From: Marinagarivorans sp. UBA5868
GTDB lineage: Bacteria; Pseudomonadota; Gammaproteobacteria; Pseudomonadales; Cellvibrionaceae
Direction: 5' to 3'
DNA: 13,115 bases
NCBI GenBank assembly: GCA_002432095.1
Contig: DJFQ01000127.1
Span: 18,843 to 31,957 of the forward strand
A program made the position numbers and the translations under genes. Of this stretch, positions 5,334 to 13,115 are shown one piece after another. How positions within the stretch are numbered: position 1 is the stretch's first letter; every line of letters begins with the position of its first letter. A model generated the notes under the pieces. That model ran no database searches, was not told the origin of the DNA, and saw only the letters and a list, made by a program, of their open reading frames with translations.

Positions 5334-8300
5334 TCACTCGTTAATTTCGTCTAGCGGAATTTCTGTCCATGAGCGCCGTATTGCCTTGCCTTCCATAGGC
5401 ACTTCCTGATTAGCAATTTCCCCTTTTTCGCTCTGCGTAATCACATGGTTATTAACAATCGCGGGATCGGATGCCACACCAGACAATTGCGCATCAACAG
5501 CGCCGACTTCACGATGGTCAGGAATTTCGGTGCTAGTGCTATCTGCCCGCGCAAATAAATCGGTCAGGCGATACTGTGGCAACCCCGTAAACATATCAAG
5601 CAAGTATAGGCTTGAAACGCCCTGCTGTTGGCAGGACTCCACCATTGGTGAGTAGGAGTTAAATGCGAGGGTCTCGTTCACGAAGGCTGTTCGCGTGAAG
5701 TTAGTAGCGTCATTACCGATGAGATCCCTGTACCAACCTGCGTGCGTTGCGTTGCCGCCCCACACATCAGACAAATACTCGTCGATTGTTTTATTGCCTG
5801 TGTCTGTCATGACGATCACACCGCCCAGATTATTGACAAATAATCGATCATCGGACACATCGTACAAACTAGATATATTGATTCCGGCGTCCGTTAACCA
5901 GCGAGTTTCTGGAGCCTCATCTTCCGGATCATAGTCTGGGTTATTGACCTTTAATCCAAAATACTTATTGTCGACATCAAGTTCCAAATCCTCTTTCACC
6001 AGAAACCTCCCCGTACCGGTAAACAACCAGTAGTTGTTATCACGATCTCTCACAGTCAACGGTGTGGCGGAAAACGGCAGGTTGGTTCCGGTCCCAACCA
6101 AAAGGTTAGATGTATCCTGACCATTTAAGAGCGCACCCGATGCATTAATGTTGATGTGCTTAAGCGCCCCATGGTATGGCGCTGGGGCTGGCGAATCCGG
6201 CGCGCTAACAACCTGACGGCCATGATCACCCAAGACGCCGACGTATAACATGTCATCTTGGTAGTCACGATTCCAATCCATAGACTTAATGGCGCTGACA
6301 AATGACTTCCGCGCAACATCGTCGATCACAACTGGACTCAATACGATGTTTCCATCTACCGCTTCGTTAAGATCAAGATAAAAAAGTTTTGCCGGTTGAT
6401 CACTGATGGCATCTGTCAATCCGTAGTCGCCCCTGGGACCAGATCCGAAAACTAAGTGCCAGTCATTTTTTGCGGGCGATCCAATGTAGCTACCGTTGGT
6501 TGCGGGTGCTCTCAGTTTTACAAGCTCCACATCTCCAGTTGTGAAGCCCACATCAGCGCCAGTAATTTCTGCAATTAATTGAGGCGGCTGTTCAGGATCA
6601 GTCACATCCATAATGACATAGGCCGACCTCATTGTGCTGGACGTTCCATCCGCTCGCTCAATTACATATTCACCTCCACCGAATCGCATGCCGACAACCA
6701 GGATAGTCCCCCAGCCATTTGGATGAGTGTCGTCATCATCGAAAATATTTACGTCGAAAGTGTAGACCTTGGAATCAACGTAGTAGACGTGACTGTATTC
6801 GGGCTGAGTAAGCCACTTTAAGTGGGGCAACAGATTGTACGGGACATACGCCCACATTTCGGCACCAAGAGCGTGTGCAGCCACACCGTTGCCGCCGTTT
6901 GTGGTGTATCTATATCGGACTGTGCCATCGGCGTCCTCCTCTTCCGCAAAGAAGCCAGCATTAAAAGCGTGCAACATTCCATCATTCGCTCCCACATAAA
7001 CCATAGTGCGGCGATTGCGATACTGCTCGCGGAACTCCCTGTAGCTATCATCACCATAAATCGCGTCGTATCCATCCTCAGGCCTCGCTACGATTGCTGG
7101 CGTAGAGTGGACTATGTCACCGAGCCGCCACACCTTATCTCCGCCACGAAAATTAATCGTGCGGGATCTGAAGCCGTCGATTTCTTGTCCACGAATATAA
7201 TTGACGATCTTTTCAGCTTCGTCTTCAGTTGCAACATCAAGTAAAGCAGTCAATTCATGGGTAGCAACACTCGCCTCAACAAAGGGAACGACTTCCGTAC
7301 TCTTTATGACTCCATCTCTGGGAGTTGCGGGCATTACGGGCGTTGCCGCGTCAGGTTGATCTACCCCAGCGACGATATAACGCTTGCTCTGCGCCAGCTC
7401 TGCATTTCCTCTCTGCAGCACGATGTTAGCGGACGTAATGTCCGCCAATGCATCCCTGGCACTCCACAGGGTCTTTAACTCTTCCAGATCTTGGTTGAAT
7501 TCCGCATCCGGACTGGTTCTGTTTGGCAGGCCATCTGTTCCAACCGGGAAGCGATTGAAAAGCAGCGTTTTCCCACTCGCCATATCAGACCGATAAACAA
7601 ACTCAATAAAATAATCCTCAGGACCAAGGGATTTGTTTCCGTTATCCTCTCGAATATTTCCTCGAGCATCCATAAACAAGCCGTTGAGAGTACCTACCCA
7701 GCTAACAGTCTGGTCTCCATCTTTGATCTCGGGGTTGTAAAGGGTTTGCAACATCAGACCTTCGCCAGCGAGTCGGCTTGACTCGATGGATGCGGAAGTG
7801 CCGGTAGAGGCTCTGTTAATCAGATCATCCAGGACTCGCTCAAGACTGCGCTTTAAGGTATCTGGACGTCTCACCAGCGCATAGCCGATCGGATCTCCCT
7901 GAGCATCTATGCCAGCATCTCCAACGCTGGGTTTACCGTCGCCATTGTTATCGGTAAAAGATCCCCATTTTGCTGCGTAGTAGAGTGGGGACTCAAGCGC
8001 CTTATCGTCAACCGGCTCCCCGGAAAAGCTAAACGACTCTCTCTGTGGCTCGAAAAGATGTTCGTTTCCGTTTCTATTGACGTAAGACGGGAAATATATG
8101 GTGTCCGTAGCCGTTCCAGATATGACAAATCCGAAATCTATAGCATTGGGTGTAGAGAAGTACGGCTGCTGATTATCTTCCCCTCCTAGGATGGTAGTGA
8201 AAACATCGAACCCTGTAGCGGTGTACTCAACTTCGATAAGACCGCTGATATCCTGGTCGTAATCAGATCCGTGCTCAGTGTCCTCCCACGCCACGAAATA

Positions 8301-10391
8301 CTTCGTGATCGGCTCACCAGGCTCACCCGGAATTGGGCGAAAATCCACCAGAGCACAATTTCCAACTGGCGTCGTATTTGATTCAAAATCCGCATTGTTT
8401 CGGCAAGCTGGGATAATTTGAGCAGTGCGCCCATCTGCTGCTCGAACGGGAATAACTGGTAGATTACCTGACATGGTTATGCCATAGGTGCTAATAACAA
8501 ATCGTTCGGGACGGTCTGTTCTTACGTCATTTGTCTTAACGTAATGAGCCAGACCCGCCATAAGAAAAGATCCTTGCAAACGAGGTGCATCTGGGCACGT
8601 ACCACTTACTTCGCCGAAGTCATTTACCGTTTTCGGAGTACATTGCCCCGCATTTAACAAATCCGATGCGCCGCTTCTGCCGACAAAGAACCTTTGGTTG
8701 ACACCGAACTCACCCAGTCCAACCGTGTTGGTGAGTTCACGAATCGTCTGAGTTCCGGCACCAATCTGGAATCCTGCTGGTGTTTCCAAAGCAAAGCCAT
8801 CCTCACTGTCGAATGACACAGAACTTGCGTTAAAACCTATTACGTTAAAGTTAATACAAGAAGCATCCGCCCGGCCCTCTAACGGATCTCTCCAGGCTGC
8901 GAGAGATAGGCCCGGCAGCGACACTCCGTCCGGGTTCGCTGCAATAGCTGCTCCGTCAGCTGGTGCCGAGAAATATCGATAACTTTCGGCCATTATCTGA
9001 CTGAAAGGATTGCCCCAGTTTTTACAGGCGCCCTCACCAAAAGCATTCGTGTGCCACGCACAGGTAGCGTTATAACTACCGTGGTTAAAGAATTCATCAC
9101 CCGCGATACCGTCGCCACGAAACATATAATCGAGAATCCGCAACGCATCAATCGCATTAATAATTGACTCTGCGGGCATTAGAAATTGCCCAGTCTCTGG
9201 ATTAATCTCGTCTGCGATTTTCTTGATATTTGACCGAAGGGCGCCTGCGGTTAGAACAGCATCAGACTTGTTAAAGTTAAACGCCCTTGTCATTAAACCA
9301 AAGTCGACATTGCGTTCTTCGCCATAGTTCTGCATTAGACCGACAGGCTTTTTGGTTGACCCGTAGGTTTTACAATCATGTGCGCCGCCCGCAGAGTTAG
9401 TGCCGCAAACTTCTACAACAACATGAAAGTCTTGCAGCAGCTCTGCTTTAGCGGGATTTCTGCTGTAGGCGTAAATTCCAGTGTCCGCAGGGTCGTTACC
9501 ATTTCGACCAAACGGAGCACTTGCGTCCCATACGTTAAATTCACGATCACTAGGCTGATCTGTAGCATCACCTAACAGGCATTGATAGCGCTCGCCTGTC
9601 GCCCATAGCGAATAGTTGCCTTTCACCACACGCATAAGCGGGGGAGCTGTCACATCCTGAGATCGCAAATTATGGGAAGCATCTACATTGGGCACTACAG
9701 TGGTATTACAAAAAGTTACGCCACGTTGCATTAAACACGTTGCCTCGCCCTCGCCGCACGCGGGACTCGGATCATCCGTGTAAGGCGTAAGAAGGCTGAT
9801 ATCGCCCCCCGTCAGGTATTTGGCAAAACTGTGCGCATCATTAGGTAAATATGACCTTTCCAATAATGTCCTGGTTGGCTCGTCAACCTTGCGATATCCG
9901 CCATAGAGAACATGCCGAATAATATCCATTCGGGTCATGGTCGCCCAGTTGAGGAAGTTTCCACTCCAGTCGTTTGCACCTGGGCAATATTGCGGAATGC
10001 GAGTCGTGGAGTACAAACCGCTCGAAATCACCGCATTAGACACCGGAGCGAAATAATTCCCGGCCTCGTCATATTGATAACACTTACGACTATCGAAGTA
10101 ACCTACGTATTGGAATTCTCTGTTGTAGGTCGTCTCGTAAGCATCCAGGCGGCCGTTTTCATCGAGGTCATCGTAGTCATTGTATGCTTTTAGAAAAAGC
10201 TGGTGATCTCCCGATAGCGTCAACATTACCATAGGATTGACGTCGACTTTCTCGGACAGCGGAGGCAGCATGCTGTAATCCGCCATATCCTGTGCCTGCA
10301 GATTATGGCTGCTAATGCACGTTACGCAAACCACCACCAATGCCCTGAGCATGGTTATCTTCTTTGCATTGAAGATCAGTAAAAAATTCAT
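5334..10391 (-). CDS. pilY1: Type IV pilus tip adhesin and assembly protein PilY1
   Basis: The protein has 1685 residues; the start is supported by AGGGG 5 nt before the ATG at 10391. A second in-frame ATG (Met14) begins a cleaner signal peptide (MLRALVVVCVTCISS). PilY1/PilC proteins sit at the pilus tip, mediate adhesion, and control extension against retraction. The C-terminal half holds the conserved PilC-type beta-propeller: GDIVHSTP (from residue 1091), YVGANDGMLHAF (about 1130), then DWNRDYQDD at 1372-1380, at the place of the calcium loop that governs retraction in Pseudomonas PilY1. The N-terminal region has the family segment MVMLTLSGDHQLFLKAYND followed by an EF-hand-like loop at residues 75-86. 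Another DxNxDG loop lies at 814-825. I see no DxSxS von Willebrand MIDAS motif. It is longer than the roughly 1160-residue Pseudomonas protein. It lies 12 nt after pilX and touches pilE; pilY2 is absent. Confidence 0.93.
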   Translation of the reverse strand: MNFLLIFNAKKITMLRALVVVCVTCISSHNLQAQDMADYSMLPPLSEKVDVNPMVMLTLSGDHQLFLKAYNDYDDLDENGRLDAYETTYNREFQYVGYFDSRKCYQYDEAGNYFAPVSNAVISSGLYSTTRIPQYCPGANDWSGNFLNWATMTRMDIIRHVLYGGYRKVDEPTRTLLERSYLPNDAHSFAKYLTGGDISLLTPYTDDPSPACGEGEATCLMQRGVTFCNTTVVPNVDASHNLRSQDVTAPPLMRVVKGNYSLWATGERYQCLLGDATDQPSDREFNVWDASAPFGRNGNDPADTGIYAYSRNPAKAELLQDFHVVVEVCGTNSAGGAHDCKTYGSTKKPVGLMQNYGEERNVDFGLMTRAFNFNKSDAVLTAGALRSNIKKIADEINPETGQFLMPAESIINAIDALRILDYMFRGDGIAGDEFFNHGSYNATCAWHTNAFGEGACKNWGNPFSQIMAESYRYFSAPADGAAIAANPDGVSLPGLSLAAWRDPLEGRADASCINFNVIGFNASSVSFDSEDGFALETPAGFQIGAGTQTIRELTNTVGLGEFGVNQRFFVGRSGASDLLNAGQCTPKTVNDFGEVSGTCPDAPRLQGSFLMAGLAHYVKTNDVRTDRPERFVISTYGITMSGNLPVIPVRAADGRTAQIIPACRNNADFESNTTPVGNCALVDFRPIPGEPGEPITKYFVAWEDTEHGSDYDQDISGLIEVEYTATGFDVFTTILGGEDNQQPYFSTPNAIDFGFVISGTATDTIYFPSYVNRNGNEHLFEPQRESFSFSGEPVDDKALESPLYYAAKWGSFTDNNGDGKPSVGDAGIDAQGDPIGYALVRRPDTLKRSLERVLDDLINRASTGTSASIESSRLAGEGLMLQTLYNPEIKDGDQTVSWVGTLNGLFMDARGNIREDNGNKSLGPEDYFIEFVYRSDMASGKTLLFNRFPVGTDGLPNRTSPDAEFNQDLEELKTLWSARDALADITSANIVLQRGNAELAQSKRYIVAGVDQPDAATPVMPATPRDGVIKSTEVVPFVEASVATHELTALLDVATEDEAEKIVNYIRGQEIDGFRSRTINFRGGDKVWRLGDIVHSTPAIVARPEDGYDAIYGDDSYREFREQYRNRRTMVYVGANDGMLHAFNAGFFAEEEDADGTVRYRYTTNGGNGVAAHALGAEMWAYVPYNLLPHLKWLTQPEYSHVYYVDSKVYTFDVNIFDDDDTHPNGWGTILVVGMRFGGGEYVIERADGTSSTMRSAYVIMDVTDPEQPPQLIAEITGADVGFTTGDVELVKLRAPATNGSYIGSPAKNDWHLVFGSGPRGDYGLTDAISDQPAKLFYLDLNEAVDGNIVLSPVVIDDVARKSFVSAIKSMDWNRDYQDDMLYVGVLGDHGRQVVSAPDSPAPAPYHGALKHININASGALLNGQDTSNLLVGTGTNLPFSATPLTVRDRDNNYWLFTGTGRFLVKEDLELDVDNKYFGLKVNNPDYDPEDEAPETRWLTDAGINISSLYDVSDDRLFVNNLGGVIVMTDTGNKTIDEYLSDVWGGNATHAGWYRDLIGNDATNFTRTAFVNETLAFNSYSPMVESCQQQGVSSLYLLDMFTGLPQYRLTDLFARADSTSTEIPDHREVGAVDAQLSGVASDPAIVNNHVITQSEKGEIANQEVPMEGKAIRRSWTEIPLDEINE

Positions 10392-10403
10392 AATAACCCC
10401 TAG

Positions 10404-11039
10404 TTATCGTCGAGCTCTGTAGACAGACTGCAGAGCAACCGCGGAGCGGCCTGCATCACCACTCGCTCTGACTGTTACTCTGTAAAGAGGTACCCCGTTG
10501 TTACGGCTGTTCTCGCCATCATCAATAGCTTTTTCATCGCGAGGGACAAAACACAAAAATTCAATCATGTATCGAACATCGATTTGTTTGAAGTCACCAC
10601 TTTCATCTAGACCAGGACTCAATACAGACATGGTTCGGTGAAGAGAGGTATCAGCCCAGTTATCCTCTTGTTTCCAAGGCTGCTTTAACTCGCCTGTAGC
10701 ACTAGTCAGCCGGCAGTCATCCTGGTTTACTGCACCTTGAAGATCCCCGGTAAAACAAAGACCGTTATTACAATTTGCAGAAAAGCAATTATTTGTCGTG
10801 CAACTGGGTAACACATTCTCAATTGTGAGATTGCCATCAATGAAAGACTCAACCCTACCCAGAGCGGACTCCGCCGCCTGAAATGCTACAGCCCTATCTC
10901 TGGCGCTAGCGGCCATCCTCAATTCAAGATTAGAGGCACGCATACTCGCCACCCCCAGTATTGTTATTACGGCAAGAATTACCAAGCTGACTATCAAGGT
11001 TGCGCCGACTTGATCTTTCTTTAGTTTGCACATACTCAT
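10404..11039 (-). CDS. pilX: Type IV minor pilin PilX
   Basis: The protein has 211 residues. The ATG at 11039 overlaps the pilW stop (ATGA), so translation is probably coupled. The N-terminus has VGATLIVSLVILAVITILGV followed by the family-typical stretch AFQAAESAL (52-60). Cleavage would follow Gly12. There is no Glu at +5, as also in the tip pseudopilin GspK of type II secretion, which fits a place at the very tip of the primed pilus. An insert holds four Cys at exact five-residue steps (80, 85, 90, 95), plus Cys109 and Cys163. PilX works with the other minor pilins and PilY1 in the inner-membrane priming complex. It lies between pilW and pilY1, as in Pseudomonas. Confidence 0.9.
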   Translation of the reverse strand: MSMCKLKKDQVGATLIVSLVILAVITILGVASMRASNLELRMAASARDRAVAFQAAESALGRVESFIDGNLTIENVLPSCTTNNCFSANCNNGLCFTGDLQGAVNQDDCRLTSATGELKQPWKQEDNWADTSLHRTMSVLSPGLDESGDFKQIDVRYMIEFLCFVPRDEKAIDDGENSRNNGVPLYRVTVRASGDAGRSAVALQSVYRARR

Positions 11040-12145
11040 ATACCGTTCCTCAATCTGAATGTCGAGGTCACGACCTGTCTCATAAAGCGGTCGTTGTAAT
11101 TATTTCCCAGGTATGTCCTGGACTGCGCTTGGTTCGCGGAGATAGCCTGAGACCGCATCAACAAACTAACCTGCACTGATGACACGTTGCCCCAACTCCA
11201 ACCGTTTGCCACGATCTGAGCGGCGTCGGTGTATCGCAAATTGCCACCCACAACTATGCCGTAGAGCACTTCCATGTCCTCTACTCCCAAAGCTAGCTCC
11301 TCTTCGTCACCATCTGCGCCATGCAATACGCTCCTCTTAAGAGCGGGGACACCCGGCAGCACACCGGAATCTGCTATGTAATACGCGTGTGTTGAGTACG
11401 ACATAGCCACGCTACCGGGTTGAAACAACTCGTTCGAACTCTCACCACTACAGCTACAGGCCGCATTACAAACAAAATTTTGGTCGCGTACCGGCTTGAT
11501 TGAAGTGTTGCACACGGAGCTATCGGACAGGGTAAACGCGCTACCACTAACGGTCGCCGCGCGTACTATCGCTGCTCGGCGGCAATCCTCCGCGACGAGG
11601 GCAATATGCTCACCATCTGAAAAGCCGGGGTTAGACTCCAAAGTAAATGTCAGTCCAGACTGACTATCTACTGGTACAACCGTCCCAGAGCCACCGCGCA
11701 CAATGAAAGAGTCAGGATAGTCCTGCACCGTTGTGGTACCGGGCTGATTAATAGGCAAGACTTTATTGCCGTATAAGGGAGGGAAATCGGCATTGCTGGC
11801 GATGCCGTTGGGTTTTCCTTCAAATCCCCTTACGTATTCCACGCCCAACAAATCTGCTGAGCCCGCATCAACTTTTGCAACATACGCTACATTCGCGGCA
11901 TTACCCGCACACCCCAGATACCCTGCGCTTTGTAGGTCTTTACCAATTAAATCCACAGCATAACGAGCATTCTCTTGGATAAAAGACATTTCCTCCTGAC
12001 CAAGAAATGTCGACTTGCTAGTCACCACGACCTGAATAACACCAGCCAGGATGATCAGCCCAATCAGAATCGCGACCATCAACTCGACGATGGAAAAGCC
12101 GATGCTCCGAAAATAGCCGAATGGAGATTTTGCTTGCTGTCTCAT
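11036..12145 (-). CDS. pilW: Type IV minor pilin PilW
   Basis: The protein has 369 residues, the usual size class for PilW. Cleavage follows Gly16 in RSIG, giving the mature start FSIVELMVAILIGLIILAGV with Glu at +5. The family feature ENARYAVDLIGKDLQSAGY is at 59-76, followed by a Cys79. Further Cys at 188, 212, 226, 230 and 232 suggest disulfides in the globular domain. PilW is a large minor pilin that links PilX/PilY1 to the other minor pilins in the priming complex. Its ATG follows the pilV stop by 1 nt and its stop overlaps the pilX start, so the set is tightly coupled. Confidence 0.92.
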   Translation of the reverse strand: MRQQAKSPFGYFRSIGFSIVELMVAILIGLIILAGVIQVVVTSKSTFLGQEEMSFIQENARYAVDLIGKDLQSAGYLGCAGNAANVAYVAKVDAGSADLLGVEYVRGFEGKPNGIASNADFPPLYGNKVLPINQPGTTTVQDYPDSFIVRGGSGTVVPVDSQSGLTFTLESNPGFSDGEHIALVAEDCRRAAIVRAATVSGSAFTLSDSSVCNTSIKPVRDQNFVCNAACSCSGESSNELFQPGSVAMSYSTHAYYIADSGVLPGVPALKRSVLHGADGDEEELALGVEDMEVLYGIVVGGNLRYTDAAQIVANGWSWGNVSSVQVSLLMRSQAISANQAQSRTYLGNNYNDRFMRQVVTSTFRLRNGI

Positions 12146-12146
12146 A

Positions 12147-12653
12147 TTAAATCTCCACCATCAATGCATAGGACTTGCGACCGTCATATCCAGCATCAGG
12201 ATCAGCCTCTTTACCTTCGGAGCGACTATCATCGAACGAGACTTGAATATGAAGAAAACTACGCGCCCCTGCGGGATCTGGAAACGCAACTGGAGATATA
12301 GACACATCGCCTGCAGGCAAAAATTTCTCCACATTCTGACTCCACACCCATTTATCCCAACTCACAATCTGCTGCGAAGTACAGGAGTTGCTCTCACAAC
12401 TGGTGGGTGCTGAAGTAGGTATGGCTGTGACAGCATCACTGTAACTTGCCGCTGCCACGGAATTTCCTCTCAGCCGCTCCGCAATATCATTCGCCAAATA
12501 AACCGCCTGCGAATACACATGTGCCGATTGATTGTATTGCATGGATTTGGACTGCATGGCGAGAATGCCGAGCAAGCCTATGGCGAGCACAAAAAGTGCG
12601 ACCATGACCTCCACAAGTGAAGAGCCAATTTGGTTTTTTGTTCTTTTCTCCAT
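12147..12653 (-). CDS. pilV: Type IV minor pilin PilV
   Basis: The protein has 168 residues from the ATG at 12653, which has CAGG about 8 nt upstream. The in-frame ATG at 12671 has no ribosome binding site and would add six residues. Leader MEKRTKNQIG is followed by mature SSLVEVMVALFVLAIGLLGI, with Glu at +5 and the PilV-typical A-I-G-L-L-G end of the helix, then AVYLANDIAERLRGN (50-64). Cys86 and Cys91 may pair. PilV is part of the minor-pilin complex that starts pilus assembly in the inner membrane. It lies between the fimT/fimU-like gene and pilW, as in Pseudomonas. Confidence 0.9.
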   Translation of the reverse strand: MEKRTKNQIGSSLVEVMVALFVLAIGLLGILAMQSKSMQYNQSAHVYSQAVYLANDIAERLRGNSVAAASYSDAVTAIPTSAPTSCESNSCTSQQIVSWDKWVWSQNVEKFLPAGDVSISPVAFPDPAGARSFLHIQVSFDDSRSEGKEADPDAGYDGRKSYALMVEI

Positions 12654-12697
12654 AAGGTTTACCTGCCACATATTGTTATTCGATTAAGCCTGTCGGG

Positions 12698-13115
12698 CTA
12701 AGGACAGGTCAGATCCCCACCTGTGGTGGATATTGGATCGTCGTGAACGCTGTCGGTGTCAGAGCCGTCTCTTGTTTTCATCACCAAGCCACTGCGGTTG
12801 ACATAAAGGCCTCTTGCATAAACTGCTTCGTTATCCGGCTCACATATCGTCAACAATGTATTTCCTGCATCCGTGGTAAACCCTTGGGAATTAAAAGATA
12901 GCCTCACCTTACTGTCGCTAGCTTTTATGGTGTAGTCACCGTTATTGCGGAATACATCGATCAACACATCGCCATCTGCGGCGTCCACAGACCCATCGCC
13001 GTCTCTGTCTTCAAAAATTACCCAGCCATTCGACCAAGTGCCGGCCGCACAAGTGGCTTCATCATTGCTTCGACAAATAGTAACAATCGTATTCCGAGAT
13101 GCCGCCTCGGTCCTT
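12698..13115 (-). CDS. GspH/FimT-type minor pilin, N-terminus outside the window (partial)
   Basis: The frame is open from the right edge to the TAG at 12700-12698, giving 138 visible residues that lack the prepilin leader and most of the N-terminal helix. The segment running from RTEAASRNTIVTIC through CAAGTWSNGWVIFED is characteristic of GspH/FimT/FimU pilins: R-x-E-A-x-x-R-x-T-x-V-T-x-C, then G-W-x-x-F. It is followed directly by an EF-hand-like loop, DRDGDGSVDAAD (13009-12974), and later by Cys residues near the end (ICEPDN; LTCP). As first gene of the minor-pilin set it is equivalent in position to Pseudomonas fimU. The paralogues FimT and FimU cannot be told apart from the part seen. 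Confidence 0.85.
   Translation of the reverse strand, partial: RTEAASRNTIVTICRSNDEATCAAGTWSNGWVIFEDRDGDGSVDAADGDVLIDVFRNNGDYTIKASDSKVRLSFNSQGFTTDAGNTLLTICEPDNEAVYARGLYVNRSGLVMKTRDGSDTDSVHDDPISTTGGDLTCP

Noticed and set aside
6822..7244. Plus-strand frame of 140 codons opposite pilY1
   Set aside because: It lies wholly antisense to the conserved propeller region and has no domain or ribosome binding site of its own.
12689..12708. CCTGTC/GACAGG inverted repeat at the fimT end
   Set aside because: A 6-bp stem with an 8-nt loop overlapping the end of the gene is too weak to call a terminator, and the downstream genes are clearly in the same operon.
1..13115. CRISPR arrays, tRNA and rRNA genes
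   Set aside because: No regularly spaced direct repeats, tRNA cloverleaf pattern or rRNA segment was seen on either strand by eye.

Overview
The window looks like chromosomal DNA of a marine or soil polysaccharide-degrading gammaproteobacterium, probably of the Cellvibrio/Saccharophagus/Teredinibacter type. Two things suggest this: a secreted lipoprotein with a long poly-serine linker joined to a glycoside hydrolase family 6 (GH6) domain, and a type IV pilus minor-pilin operon in the gene order known from Pseudomonas. The genus is inferred; no rRNA or other phylogenetic marker is present.

Layout. Positions 1-119 may hold the last codons of a gene running in from the left. A plus-strand gene (314-2587) encodes a lipoprotein with PKD-like, Calx-beta-like, poly-Ser and GH6-like parts. 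By eye its GH6 fold is clear, but most catalytic positions are substituted. A 265-bp non-coding element (2610-2874) follows, with 31-bp terminal inverted repeats and CTAG target duplications, which fits an IS5-type MITE. Next is a two-gene plus-strand operon: a small DUF6795-like beta-sandwich protein (3008-3436) and a class 3 lipase (3447-4616) with a helical C-terminal extension. A strong hairpin follows, then a short two-transmembrane protein gene (4701-4877).

From 4885 to the right edge everything is on the minus strand. In transcription order it reads fimT/fimU-like (cut by the window edge), pilV, pilW, pilX, pilY1, pilE. Junctions are tight: 4-nt overlaps at pilW/pilX and, if the GTG start is used, pilY1/pilE; 1 nt at pilV/pilW; 12 nt at pilX/pilY1. 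This is the type IV pilus priming and tip complex: minor pilins start pilus assembly and PilY1 is the large tip adhesin and retraction modulator. No pilY2 lies between pilY1 and pilE. The operon promoter is outside the window.

The parts most worth a second look are the apparently dead GH6 lipoprotein, the DUF6795-lipase pair, the MITE, the short membrane protein, and the EF-hand-like calcium loops in both FimT and PilY1.
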